DNA of 64,000 bases from Rhodococcus sp. ARC_M5 (GCF_022810405.1 NZ_JALGQE010000002.1:124001-188000), one strand, 5' to 3'. Shown: positions 42,718 through 51,275, numbered from the stretch's first letter. A program made the numbers and translations. The notes: generated from the letters alone by a model not told the origin.

Positions 42718-44227
42718 GCACAAGGTAGTGGACGTCGAGTCCAAGGGACTGTCCGCCGGCCAGCTCGGGTTGCTGGCGAGTGTGGTCCTGGGCATCTCGA
42801 CCATCGCACCCGCGTACGCGCTCACCGCGTCGCTCGGGCCGACGGTCACCGAGGTCGGGGTACATCTGCCCGCGATCTTCATCGTCGGCTTCATCCCGAT
42901 GTTGTTGGTGGCGTTGGGCTATCGAGAGCTCAACGCGGCCGAGCCCGACAGCGGCACGTCGTTCACGTGGGCGTCGAAGGCCTTCGGCCCGTACGTCGGT
43001 TGGATGGGCGGGTGGGGCCTGATCGCGGCGACCATCATCGTGCTCTCGAACCTGGCCGGAGTGGCCGTCGACTTCTTCTATCTCTTTCTCGCCCAGGTCA
43101 CCAGCAACGACTCCTTGGCCGACCTGACCGGCAACAAGCTCGTCAACATCGTCACGTGTCTGGTGTTCATGGCGTTGGCGGCGTGGCTCTGCTACCGCGG
43201 GATGCAGGAGACCAAGCGCGTCCAGTACACGATGCTCGGCTTCCAACTGCTGGTGATGGCGTGGTTCATCGTGGCCGCGTTCGTCAAGGTGGGCTCGGGC
43301 GAGGGGGCCCAGGACATCTCGTTCGGCCTGGACTGGTTCGACCCGTTCGGCATCCCGAGCTTCTCCGCGTTCACGGCGGGCCTGTCCCTGTCGATCTTCA
43401 TGTACTGGGGTTGGGACGTCTGTCTGACGGTCAACGAGGAAACCTCCGGCAGCGCAAAGATTCCCGGCCGCGCCGCGCTGGTCACGGTATTCTTCATCAT
43501 CGTTCTGTACTTGCTCACCGCCGTGGCCACCCTGCTCTTCGCCGGCACCGGCGACACCGGAAACGGACTGCAGAACCCCGACACCACCGACAACGTGTTC
43601 GCCGCCCTCGCCGGGCCGGTGATGGGTCCGTTCGCGATCCTGCTGTCCCTGGCCGTGTTGAGCAGCTCCGCCAGTTCACTGCAGGCCACGTTCATCTCGC
43701 CGGCCCGCACGTTGCTCGCGATGGGCCACTACCAGGCCCTACCGAAGCGGTTCGCCTCCATCACACCGAGATTCAGCACTCCGGGCTTCGCGACGCTGGT
43801 GGCAGGCGGCGCGTCGGCCGGCTTCTACGCCGTGATGCGAGTGGTGAGCGACAACGTTCTCACCGACACCATCGCCGCGCTCGGACTGATGATCTGCTTC
43901 TACTACGGCATCACGGCGTTCGCCTGTGTCTGGTATTTCCGTGAAGAGTTGTTCACCAGCACCCGCAACTTCTTCTTCAAATTCCTCGCCCCGCTCCTCG
44001 GTGGCGTCGGCATGGCCGTGGTGTTCGTGCAGACCTCGGTCGACGCCTGGGACCCCGAATTCGGCAGCGGCTCATCACTGTTCGGTATCGGCATGGTGTT
44101 CCTCATCGGCGTCGGCATCATCGTTCTCGGCATGGTGGTCATGGCGGTGGTGGCACTGCGCAAGCCGGAATTCTTCAAGGGCAACATTCTCCGCCGCGAT
44201 ACTCCGTCCCTGATCGTCGAAGACTGA
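42710..44227 (+). CDS. APC family amino acid/amine permease
   Basis: Polytopic membrane transporter of 505 aa with about 12 membrane segments. The opening GLSAGQLGLLASVVLGISTI and GYRELNAAEPDSGTSFTWAS are typical of APC transporters, and FMYWGWDVCLTVNEETSGS is the conserved segment in helix 6. ATG 42710 overlaps the stress-protein gene by 8 nt and is the last gene of the amine operon. It probably imports the amine substrate of the copper oxidase. The gene ends 20 nt before the convergent MerR gene. Confidence 0.93.
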   Translation: MNEHKVVDVESKGLSAGQLGLLASVVLGISTIAPAYALTASLGPTVTEVGVHLPAIFIVGFIPMLLVALGYRELNAAEPDSGTSFTWASKAFGPYVGWMGGWGLIAATIIVLSNLAGVAVDFFYLFLAQVTSNDSLADLTGNKLVNIVTCLVFMALAAWLCYRGMQETKRVQYTMLGFQLLVMAWFIVAAFVKVGSGEGAQDISFGLDWFDPFGIPSFSAFTAGLSLSIFMYWGWDVCLTVNEETSGSAKIPGRAALVTVFFIIVLYLLTAVATLLFAGTGDTGNGLQNPDTTDNVFAALAGPVMGPFAILLSLAVLSSSASSLQATFISPARTLLAMGHYQALPKRFASITPRFSTPGFATLVAGGASAGFYAVMRVVSDNVLTDTIAALGLMICFYYGITAFACVWYFREELFTSTRNFFFKFLAPLLGGVGMAVVFVQTSVDAWDPEFGSGSSLFGIGMVFLIGVGIIVLGMVVMAVVALRKPEFFKGNILRRDTPSLIVED

Positions 44228-44246
44228 CGATCGGCGACGGCCGTCG

Positions 44247-45014
44247 TCAGGGTCGGGAGTGTTCGATGCCGCGCTCCTGCAGACCGTGCATGATCAGCTC
44301 GGTGACGCGCACCCAGGCCGGCCGGTCGGCCCACTGCTCCGCGAGCAGCGAGTTGGCCGCGGGGTCGTCGAGACCGCGCTCGAACGACCACTCGAGGGCA
44401 TCACCGGCCCAGGCGTTCACCATCCATTCGACCGTGTCGTCCGCGAGTTGCTGGATCCGTGGGTTATCGGGTTCGAGCTCGGCAGCTCGAAACGAGCGCA
44501 CCATCAGTGCCAGATAGCCCGGGTCCCTGAGCATGACGGCACCGAACTCCTCCAGCCAGGGATCGAGCCGGGGCCGGTAGACGGCATACGTCAGCACCCA
44601 GGCATCGCGATAATGATCGACGACGGCGGAGTCTATGCCCGCTTCGCGAAGATGCGTGATCAGGCCGACGATCACATCGGGAAGGACCAGCGCGTCGCCT
44701 GCACGCAGCAGCCTGAGTCTGTCGCGGTCCTTCTCCAGCCGTTCGATCCTGGTGCTCAGCTCGGCGTCGATGTCGACCAAGGCGAGGTCGAGTGATTCCT
44801 GCGAGGCGTCGAGCAGATCGTGGACACGCGCCAGTGGCACACCGGCCGAGGCGAGAGCAACGACGCGGGAGAGCCTCAGCACGGCTTCCCCGTCGTACAG
44901 ACGGTAACCGGAGGTGTCGCGCTTCGGCTCGTCCAACAGCCCCTGCTGGTGGTAGAACCGCACGGTTCGGGTCGTCACTCCCACATAGGATGCCAGCTCA
45001 CCGATACGCAGCAT
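44247..45014 (-). CDS. MerR family regulator
   Basis: Activator/repressor of 255 aa. The N-terminal MerR HTH is LRIGELASYVGVTTRTVRFY, with YHQQGLL and GYRLYDGEAVLRL; a coiled-coil (LDLALVDIDAELSTRIERLE) links to a C-terminal ligand domain resembling TipAS-like all-helical domains. ATG 45014 is the start closest to family; ATG 45023 is an alternative. It lies 18 nt after the MFS exporter gene on the same strand. The MerR-type operator at 46261-46281 upstream of the exporter is its likely target. Confidence 0.88.
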   Translation of the reverse strand: MLRIGELASYVGVTTRTVRFYHQQGLLDEPKRDTSGYRLYDGEAVLRLSRVVALASAGVPLARVHDLLDASQESLDLALVDIDAELSTRIERLEKDRDRLRLLRAGDALVLPDVIVGLITHLREAGIDSAVVDHYRDAWVLTYAVYRPRLDPWLEEFGAVMLRDPGYLALMVRSFRAAELEPDNPRIQQLADDTVEWMVNAWAGDALEWSFERGLDDPAANSLLAEQWADRPAWVRVTELIMHGLQERGIEHSRP

Positions 45015-45032
45015 GGCGACCATTCTTGCCGA

Positions 45033-46244
45033 TCAACGGTCCACCCCGGCGGAGTCCGGCACCGGTTCGGTCAGCTCACGCGCACCGGGACTGAGCACCG
45101 CATAGGCAGCGACAGCGGTCCAGCCGATTCCCATCACGACTGCCCCGAGAGCGAGATCACCGCCGACGAGCATAACCGACATCAGCCCCAACCCCATCGG
45201 CCCGGCGACGAGCCCGCCCATGTTCAGCCAGCCGAGAACGCGCCCCCGGACGTCTGCGGGGACGCGTTCGGCCACGTAGACATTCCAGATCGGGCCGAAC
45301 AGTCCGGACCCGAGACCCATCACGAGCATCCCGGCCGCCACGATCCAGAAACCGTGCAGCTGTGCGAACAACCAGATGCCGGCCGTCATCGCGGCCATTC
45401 CCGTCACGAAGGTGGCCCGTCGCGATCGAGCGGCCAGGAAAGCGAACAGGGCCGACCCTGCCAGGGCACCGATGGCGAACGCAGACATGGCCAGGCCCAG
45501 CTGCCCGGGTTCGCCGATCTCGTTGAAGTGGCCGGGCAACAGCAGGCTGATCATCGGCGGGGTCACCAGGCTCGAGAGGAACGCGAAGATCAGCATCGCC
45601 CGCAATGCAGGCGTGGCACGGATCAGGCGCAGGGCACTGCCTGCCCCCGTGGCAGCAGTCGCGAATGCCTGGCCCATGACCGGAACCAGCGCAGTCAGCA
45701 CCGCAGCGGCCGCAGACGAGGCGGCGGTGACGGCAACGACGTCGATCGGATCCAGCACGCTGAGCAGGAGACCCGCCAGCGCCGGTCCGGCCAGGAACGC
45801 CAACGAGAAGCCGGTCTGAAAGAACCCTGCCACTGTCGTGACCGACGTTCCCGAGATCGACGCGACGTCGGCGAGCATCGCCTGGCGAGCTGTCATCCCC
45901 GGAACATCGAAGACAGCGCCTGCGACTGCCAGCACCACGAACCATGGCACCGACAATCCCACCGTCGCACTCACCACGATCAGGCCGAGCACTGCGGCCG
46001 CGCTGCCGAGATCGGAGGCGACGGCCACGTTGCGTGCCCCGAATCGGTCGATCAGCCGACCACCTGCGAACGTTGCCGGCACCGCAGCGATGCCGGCTGC
46101 GGCTGCGATCAGGCCTGCCGACGACAGACTTCCGGTCGTGGCCAGCACCAACCAGGGCAGGACGATCGTGATGGCCGAGTTGCCGAACAGTGACAACGAC
46201 GCGCCACCGATGTACAGCGGGACAGCAAGACGGATGCGGTTCAT
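45033..46244 (-). CDS. MFS transporter, probable drug/metabolite exporter
   Basis: Membrane protein of 403 aa with about 12 membrane segments. MFS features are GGRLIDRFGARNVAVASD (motif A-like between helices 2 and 3) and the second-half copy VAERVPADVRGRVLGWLNM. It is similar to actinobacterial enterobactin-exporter-like (EntS) MFS proteins. Followed by a MerR regulator, which suggests inducible export of a drug-like compound. ATG 46244 lies about 17 nt from a MerR-type operator, so the mRNA may be leaderless. The substrate is unknown. Confidence 0.9.
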   Translation of the reverse strand: MNRIRLAVPLYIGGASLSLFGNSAITIVLPWLVLATTGSLSSAGLIAAAAGIAAVPATFAGGRLIDRFGARNVAVASDLGSAAAVLGLIVVSATVGLSVPWFVVLAVAGAVFDVPGMTARQAMLADVASISGTSVTTVAGFFQTGFSLAFLAGPALAGLLLSVLDPIDVVAVTAASSAAAAVLTALVPVMGQAFATAATGAGSALRLIRATPALRAMLIFAFLSSLVTPPMISLLLPGHFNEIGEPGQLGLAMSAFAIGALAGSALFAFLAARSRRATFVTGMAAMTAGIWLFAQLHGFWIVAAGMLVMGLGSGLFGPIWNVYVAERVPADVRGRVLGWLNMGGLVAGPMGLGLMSVMLVGGDLALGAVVMGIGWTAVAAYAVLSPGARELTEPVPDSAGVDR

Positions 46245-46260
46245 GACTCGATCATCACGA

Positions 46261-46281
46261 TTGACGTTGCGTCAAGGTCAA
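46261..46281 (-). promoter_or_regulatory. MerR-type operator in the exporter promoter
   Basis: The palindrome TTGACG-TTG-CGTCAA (46261-46275) is followed by GGTCAA, which on the minus strand is a -35 TTGACC. Palindromes inside the long -35/-10 spacer are the hallmark of MerR-controlled promoters; a weak GATGAT -10 lies at 46251-46256. Confidence 0.55.
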
Positions 46282-46370
46282 GATGAAAGTGCCAGACGGG
46301 CCACGACACGGTGACGGCGCATCAACCGTCGGGCGTGGCGGCGGCATTCACTCCGTATCGGGCAGAGGTA

Positions 46371-46805
46371 TTACGAGCTGCGTCGAACCTCGAACTGCTC
46401 ACCGACGACGACGGTCTGCGCTTCGGTCACGCAGTCCAGGCGTCCGTCCAGTCGCAGCGAGACGTTGTATTCACCCTGCTTGAGGTTGAACGTGGTGATG
46501 GTGACACTGGTGGCGCTGTCTTCCACGACGACGCGGTGACTCAGCGACAGCATGCCGTTGTGCAGGACCTCGCACATCTGCCCTGGTAGAACGTTGTCTA
46601 CGTGGACCGTGATGGTCTTCGGCCCGCCGAGAGCCTCGATGGTGGGCTGCGGCGTGCTCGACCCGACGAGTCTGAGGTAGCTCTTGTCTTTGCGCACGGC
46701 CTCGACTTCCCTGTTAGCGTGCTTCACCCGAAGGTGAACGTCCGACGTGGTCTCGTTGGTGCTTCGTGGCGCGATGGATAACGGATTGGTTTCGCACGTC
46801 GTCAT
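46371..46805 (-). CDS. Hypothetical protein, 144 aa, no recognisable family
   Basis: The frame begins at ATG 46805, with GAGG 3 nt upstream. The protein has no signal peptide or membrane segment. Its second half alternates hydrophobic residues (KTITVHVDNVLPGQMCEVLH, ATSVTITTFNLKQGEYNVSL), suggesting a beta-sandwich. Base composition here is less G+C-rich than in the flanking genes. I do not recognise it. It is isolated between the MFS gene and a 213-nt gap. Confidence 0.55.
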   Translation of the reverse strand: MTTCETNPLSIAPRSTNETTSDVHLRVKHANREVEAVRKDKSYLRLVGSSTPQPTIEALGGPKTITVHVDNVLPGQMCEVLHNGMLSLSHRVVVEDSATSVTITTFNLKQGEYNVSLRLDGRLDCVTEAQTVVVGEQFEVRRSS

Positions 46806-46948
46806 CGGCCTCGACCCGAGCCTCTCTTTACATCGGGGGCGTAACCGTCCGCGTTACGAACCCGCCTCCGACCAGCCCACCAACAGCCGCAGACACCAGG
46901 GAATCGCGATGTCATCGGTCAGAACATACCCCCCGCGCCGTGGATCTG

Positions 46949-46963
46949 CGAACGGACCGTTCG
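46949..46963. promoter_or_regulatory. Palindrome CGAACGG-A-CCGTTCG
   Basis: Perfect 7-bp arms with one central base, in the 213-nt gap (46806-47018) between the unknown gene and the membrane-protein gene on the same strand. It could be an operator or part of a weak terminator. No gene is seen in the gap. Confidence 0.4.
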
Positions 46964-47018
46964 AACCGAGACCTTTACGTATCCTTTCGCCGTGTAAGAC
47001 CGTTCGCATGCCTTCCGA

Positions 47019-47546
47019 TTACCGAGGTCGGTCCGTTTCATCGAAGCCCTGTAGTTCGACCTTCTCGGCGGCGAGCTCGGCGTTTCTCCGCCGACGCCGG
47101 TGTCCTTCGACACCGACCGCCGCGGCCGTGGCTCCCAGAGTTGCTCCGGCGGCCACCCCGATCCAGGTCGACACACCGATGTCGCTGCCCTGAACGAGCA
47201 ATCGCACCAGGGCACCGCCGAAGCCCAAGAGATACAGAACGCCGGCGATCGCCGTCCGCGGCCGCCAAAGCTTCTGCACCGTGTACATGTCGATGCCCCG
47301 AGCTCGGGCGAATCCGATCACCACGTAGGCCACGACGATCAACGCGACGATGATCCCGATCGCAATCCACGCCCCGGTGACGCCCGCCGCGTAGGGCAAT
47401 ATCGCGCCTGAGATCAGTCCGATCCACAGCAACGACTGGAATCCGACGGCCGAGGCCTCGTTCCAGATGTCGCGTTGCAGCTCGTCGGCGTAGAAGTCGT
47501 CGTCGAGATCTCCGACGAATCGAGCGGCTCTGACGAATGCGCTCAT
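47019..47546 (-). CDS. Membrane protein paired with an XRE regulator
   Basis: Protein of 175 aa with about four membrane segments (LLWIGLISGAILPYAAG, WIAIGIIVALIVVAYVVIGF, AGVLYLLGFGGALVRLLVQ, WIGVAAGATLGATAAAVGV) and a basic, polar tail. The start overlaps the regulator stop as ATGA. This two-gene layout (small XRE regulator plus 3-4-helix membrane protein) is common in Gram-positive bacteria, and the pair is probably autoregulated. Function is unknown. Confidence 0.8.
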   Translation of the reverse strand: MSAFVRAARFVGDLDDDFYADELQRDIWNEASAVGFQSLLWIGLISGAILPYAAGVTGAWIAIGIIVALIVVAYVVIGFARARGIDMYTVQKLWRPRTAIAGVLYLLGFGGALVRLLVQGSDIGVSTWIGVAAGATLGATAAAVGVEGHRRRRRNAELAAEKVELQGFDETDRPR

Positions 47547-47755
47547 GATGTTGACTCTCCTTCGTCTCCGAACAGTGTTTCCACCGTCGTATTGAGTGCG
47601 CGGGCCAATCGCAGTGCCAGGTAGACGCTCGGCGCGTAGTCGCCGCCTTCGACGGAGACGATGCTCTGACGACTCACCCCGCAGATGGTGCCGAGTTCGG
47701 CCTGTGTGATGCGCGCCTGTTTGCGATGCTCGCGAACGTTATTGGTTCCGGGCAT
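47543..47755 (-). CDS. Small XRE family HTH regulator
   Basis: DNA-binding protein of 70 aa, almost only an HTH: REHRKQARITQAELGTICGV, SRQSIVSVEGGDYAPSVYLA. It matches the YozG/Cro-like type found with small membrane proteins. ATG 47755 is chosen over TTG 47767. The upstream gap has an imperfect palindrome (GCTTGACAT-TTT-ATGACAAGC on the minus strand, 47773-47793) and a further TTGTCA copy, likely its operator. It diverges from the urea transporter operon. Confidence 0.87.
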   Translation of the reverse strand: MPGTNNVREHRKQARITQAELGTICGVSRQSIVSVEGGDYAPSVYLALRLARALNTTVETLFGDEGESTS

Positions 47756-47771
47756 AGCAAAAGTCAACTCT

Positions 47772-47792
47772 GCTTGTCATAAAATGTCAAGC
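47772..47792. promoter_or_regulatory. Imperfect palindrome, candidate XRE operator
   Basis: GCTTGTCAT-AAA-ATGTCAAGC pairs 8 of 9 positions in each arm. Another CTTGTCA follows at about 47797. Its spacing to the XRE gene start suggests autoregulation. Confidence 0.4.
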
Positions 47793-47812
47793 ACACTTGT
47801 CATCGGTGTGCA

Positions 47813-47828
47813 TTTACGTCCACGTAAC
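47813..47828 (+). promoter_or_regulatory. GlnR-type nitrogen box upstream of urtA
   Basis: TTTAC-gtccac-GTAAC fits the actinobacterial GlnR pattern (nTnAC-N6-GnAAC) exactly. Its centre is also a perfect palindrome TTACGT-CC-ACGTAA. It lies about 107 nt before the urtA start, in keeping with nitrogen control of urea uptake. Confidence 0.55.
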
Positions 47829-47870
47829 GCGGGAAACAGACTCGTCACCGCAGAACACACCTACGCAATA

Positions 47871-47932
47871 ACGGCCCTTTACTGTTCGCAATCGCGAATA
47901 CATCTCCGTATACAAACCTCCGAAAGGGCCGT
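47871..47932 (+). promoter_or_regulatory. Leader hairpin that could mask the urtA ribosome-binding site
   Basis: ACGGCCCTTT (47871-47880) and AAAGGGCCGT (47923-47932) are perfect reverse complements. The right arm contains the AAAGGG that would serve as the urtA Shine-Dalgarno, 2 nt before ATG 47935. A nested hairpin TTCGC-AATC-GCGAA lies at 47885-47898. Pairing of the arms would block translation. Confidence 0.5.
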
Positions 47933-47934
47933 AG

Positions 47935-49212
47935 ATGCCTGCTGTCTCGAAGCGCATGTCCGTCAAGCGCGTCATGGTCGTTCCCGCAGCACTGGCTGCA
48001 TTGAGCCTGGTCGCCACCGCCTGCGGGAGCAAGGCGAGCGACACCACCTCCGCCGAAGGAGGGGGCGGTTCGGCGACCTCGTGTGTCGACACCTCCGGCG
48101 ACACCATCAAGGTCGGCTCGCTCAACTCCCTGTCCGGCACGATGGCGATCAGCGAAGTGACAGTGCGTGATTCGATCGCACTGGCCGTCGAGCAGATCAA
48201 CGCAGCGGGCGGAGTCAACGGCAAGCAGATCGAGGTCGTCGCCGAGGACGGCGCGTCCGAGCCGACGGTGTTCGCCGAGAAAGCCGAGAAGTTGATCAGC
48301 AGCGACTGTGTCGCAGCGGTTTTCGGCGGCTGGACCTCGTCGTCACGCAAGGCGATGCTGCCCGTGTTCGAGGACAACGACGCGCTTCTCTACTACCCCG
48401 TGCAGTACGAGGGACTCGAGGCGTCGGACAACATCTTCTACACCGGTGCCACCACCAACCAGCAGATCATTCCGGCCCTGGACTACTTGAAGGAACAGGG
48501 AGTCACATCTCTCTACCTGGTGGGCAGCGACTACGTGTTCCCACAGACCGCCAACCGCGAGATCAAGGCATACGCCGCCGCGAACGGTATCGAGATCAAG
48601 GGCGAGGACTACACCCCGCTCGGCTCGACCGACTTCTCCACCATCGTCAACAAGGTTCGCTCGGCCGACGCCGACGCGGTGTTCAACACGCTCAACGGAG
48701 ACTCGAACGTCGCATTCTTCCGCGAGTACACCAACGCCGGCCTCAAAGCTGCTGACATGCCGGTCATCTCGGTCTCCATCGCCGAGGAGGAAGTGGCGGG
48801 AATCGGAGCCGCCAACATCGAGGGCCAGCTGACCGCCTGGAACTACTACCAGACCGTCGACACTCCGGAGAACAGTAAGTTCGTCGCCGACTACAAGGCC
48901 AAGTACGGCGCCAACAAGCCCACCTCGGACCCCATGGAAGCGGCCTACACCTCGGTCTACCTGTGGAAGAACACCGTCGAGAAAGCCGATTCCTTTGCGG
49001 TATCGGACATTCAGGCCGCGGCCGACGGAGTCAGCTTCGCCGCTCCCGAGGGCGAGGTCGTCATCGACGGCGACAACCACCACATCTCCAAGACTGCCCG
49101 CATCGGTGAGATTCGCGCCGACGGACTGATCTACACGGTGTGGGAGTCCCCCGAAGCGATTGCACCCGACCCGTTCCTCGAGACCTACGACTGGGCCTCC
49201 GACCTCAACTGA
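47935..49212 (+). CDS. urtA: Urea ABC transporter substrate-binding lipoprotein
   Basis: Extracytoplasmic lipoprotein of 425 aa. The signal peptide ends in lipobox VATAC (Cys30). The mature domain (type I periplasmic fold) has the UrtA marks [47 protein letters not shown] and [14 protein letters not shown] C-terminus. These residues around YYPVQYEG are typical for urea/amide binding. It leads a complete urtABCDE operon; a long hairpin separates it from urtB. Upstream are a GlnR-like box and a hairpin masking the ribosome-binding site. Confidence 0.96.
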   Translation: MPAVSKRMSVKRVMVVPAALAALSLVATACGSKASDTTSAEGGGGSATSCVDTSGDTIKVGSLNSLSGTMAISEVTVRDSIALAVEQINAAGGVNGKQIEVVAEDGASEPTVFAEKAEKLISSDCVAAVFGGWTSSSRKAMLPVFEDNDALLYYPVQYEGLEASDNIFYTGATTNQQIIPALDYLKEQGVTSLYLVGSDYVFPQTANREIKAYAAANGIEIKGEDYTPLGSTDFSTIVNKVRSADADAVFNTLNGDSNVAFFREYTNAGLKAADMPVISVSIAEEEVAGIGAANIEGQLTAWNYYQTVDTPENSKFVADYKAKYGANKPTSDPMEAAYTSVYLWKNTVEKADSFAVSDIQAAADGVSFAAPEGEVVIDGDNHHISKTARIGEIRADGLIYTVWESPEAIAPDPFLETYDWASDLN

Positions 49213-49218
49213 CCCAGA

Positions 49219-49284
49219 GTGCCTCCGGCAGTGGTGCGGTTGAGCGCCCTATGGGGCACCTAACCGCACCACTGCCGTAGGCAC
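49219..49284 (+). promoter_or_regulatory. 23-bp intercistronic hairpin between urtA and urtB
   Basis: Arms 49219-49241 and 49262-49284 pair with one mismatch; the 20-nt loop has an inner GCCC/GGGC pairing. It follows the urtA stop by 6 nt, in the same operon. It may attenuate transcription or protect the 3' end of urtA mRNA, giving more binding protein than permease. Confidence 0.65.
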
Positions 49285-49302
49285 CATCGAAGGAGCTCCC
49301 CC

Positions 49303-50187
49303 ATGGACGTCGTGATCGGACAGTTGTTCACCGGCTTGTCGATCGGATCCATTCTTCTCCTCGCCGCCCTCGGGCTATCACTGACGTTCGGTCAGATGGG
49401 CGTCATCAACATGGCGCACGGCGAGTTCATCATGGCCGGCTCGTACACGGCCTACGTCGTTCAGCAGATCGTCTCCACCGGCGGCGCATCACTGTTCATC
49501 TCGCTGATCGTCGGCTTTCTCGTCGGCGGTGCGATGGGAGTGTTGTTGGAGGTCACGCTGATTCAACGCATGTACCACCGACCACTCGACACCCTGCTCG
49601 TCACGTTCGGCGTCGGGCTCATCCTGCAACAGCTCGCTCGCGACATCTTCGGCGCACCCGCGGTCAACGTCGTGTCGCCGGAATGGCTGAGCGGCGGGGT
49701 CGACATCCTCGGTGCCGTGGTTCCCAAGACCCGAATTTTCATTCTCGTCCTCGCGATCGTCGCCGTTCTCGCGCTGTCGATAGCACTGAAGAAGACCGCC
49801 ATGGGTCGACGCATCCGCGCGGTGGTCCAGAACCGCGATCTCGCGGAGACCTCGGGCATCTCGAGCCGTAGGACGGACATCTCGACGTTCTTCCTCGGCT
49901 CCGGTCTCGCCGGTGTTGCGGGCGTGGCGCTCACCCTCATCGGCTCCACCAGTTCCACTGTGGGACAGAGCTATCTGATCGACGCCTTCCTGGTGGTCGT
50001 CGTCGGTGGCCTCGGCCAGATCAAGGGTGCCGTCATCGCGGCCTTCGCTCTCGGAATTCTCAACTCGTTCATCGAGTACAGCACCACGGCGTCGATCGCC
50101 AAGGTCATCGTGTTCGTGCTCATCGTGATCTTCCTGCAGGCCCGCCCGCAAGGCTTGTTCGCCGTCAAGACAAGGAGCCTGGTATGA
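49303..50187 (+). CDS. urtB: Urea ABC transporter permease UrtB
   Basis: Membrane permease of 294 aa of the LivH type, about 8 membrane segments. Marks are LGLSLTFGQMGVINMAHGEF and GRRIRAVVQNRDLAETSGIS (the coupling loop) followed by GLGQIKGAVIAAF. ATG 49303 has GAAGGAG 7 nt upstream. Overlaps urtC by 4 nt (ATGA). Confidence 0.96.
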   Translation: MDVVIGQLFTGLSIGSILLLAALGLSLTFGQMGVINMAHGEFIMAGSYTAYVVQQIVSTGGASLFISLIVGFLVGGAMGVLLEVTLIQRMYHRPLDTLLVTFGVGLILQQLARDIFGAPAVNVVSPEWLSGGVDILGAVVPKTRIFILVLAIVAVLALSIALKKTAMGRRIRAVVQNRDLAETSGISSRRTDISTFFLGSGLAGVAGVALTLIGSTSSTVGQSYLIDAFLVVVVGGLGQIKGAVIAAFALGILNSFIEYSTTASIAKVIVFVLIVIFLQARPQGLFAVKTRSLV

Positions 50188-51275
50188 GCGAGTTCATCGC
50201 CAAGCGCGGTGCCCTACTGGGATTCGCGATCGCCGCGATCCTGTTGTTCGCCGTCGCTCCTGCCGTCCTCAGCGACTTCCGGCTGAACCTACTCGGCAAG
50301 TTCATCTGCTACGCGATCGTGGCGGTCGGAATCGGATTGGCCTGGGGTCGAGGCGGAATGCTCACCCTCGGTCAGGGCGTCTTCTTCGGCATCGGTGCCT
50401 ACATCATGGCCATGCACCTGAAGATCTCCGACGCCGATCTGCGTGGTGACGACGTACCGGACTTCATGTCGATCGCCGGAATTCGCGAACTGCCCTCGTA
50501 CTGGGTGCCGTTCACCTCACCGATCACCACGATCCTGGGCATCCTGTTCGTACCGGCCCTGGTGGCACTGGTGCTCGGTCTCGGCGTGTTCAAGCGTCGG
50601 GTCAAGGGCGCGTACTTCGCGATCCTCAGCCAGGCACTCGCCGCCGCGTTCGCCATTCTGCTCATCGGCCAGCAGACCACGGGCGGCTCCAACGGGCTCA
50701 ACAGGTTTCGCACGTTCTTCGGGTTCAACCTCAACGACCCCGCCAACAAGCAGATGCTGTTCTTCATCGCCGCAGGTGTACTGCTCGCCGTCGTGGCCAT
50801 CACCCGCCAACTGATGTACTCGCGCTACGGCGAACTGCTGGTGGCGGTGCGCGATCAGGAGGAGCGGGTGCGGTTCCTCGGATACGACCCCGCCAACGTC
50901 AAGATCGTGGCCTACGTGGCCGCGGCGTTCTTCGCGGGTCTCGCCGGGGCACTGTTCGTTCCGATCGTCGGCATCATCTCCCCCAACGACGTCGGCATCG
51001 TCCCGTCCATCGCATTCCTCATCGGTGTCGCCATCGGCGGTCGCACCACGCTGCTCGGTCCGGTCCTCGGTGCACTGGGCGTCGCCTGGGCGCAGACCAC
51101 ACTGTCCGAGCAGTTCCCGTCGGGCTGGACGTACGCGCAGGGTCTGCTGTTCGTGGTGGTCGTCGGGTTCTTCCCCGCCGGTATCGCCGGACTGTTCGCA
51201 CTGCGCAAACGAAAGAAGGAACTCGAACCGGTCCCCGAACCGAGTGAAGAGCCAGAGAAGGAACTGACGCGATGA
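50184..51275 (+). CDS. urtC: Urea ABC transporter permease UrtC
   Basis: Membrane permease of 363 aa, LivM-type, about 9-10 membrane segments. Marks are GLAWGRGGMLTLGQGVFFGI, the long loop containing PDFMSIAGIRELPSYWVPF, GGSNGLNRF and FLGYDPANVKIVAYVAAAFF. A charged tail (KKELEPVPEPSEEPEKE) is unusual but harmless. It overlaps urtB and urtD by 4 nt each. Confidence 0.95.
   Translation: MSEFIAKRGALLGFAIAAILLFAVAPAVLSDFRLNLLGKFICYAIVAVGIGLAWGRGGMLTLGQGVFFGIGAYIMAMHLKISDADLRGDDVPDFMSIAGIRELPSYWVPFTSPITTILGILFVPALVALVLGLGVFKRRVKGAYFAILSQALAAAFAILLIGQQTTGGSNGLNRFRTFFGFNLNDPANKQMLFFIAAGVLLAVVAITRQLMYSRYGELLVAVRDQEERVRFLGYDPANVKIVAYVAAAFFAGLAGALFVPIVGIISPNDVGIVPSIAFLIGVAIGGRTTLLGPVLGALGVAWAQTTLSEQFPSGWTYAQGLLFVVVVGFFPAGIAGLFALRKRKKELEPVPEPSEEPEKELTR

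Noticed and set aside
46747..47193. Plus-strand open frame over the gap and membrane-protein gene
   Set aside because: Proline/arginine/serine-rich translation without motifs and antisense to a better supported gene.
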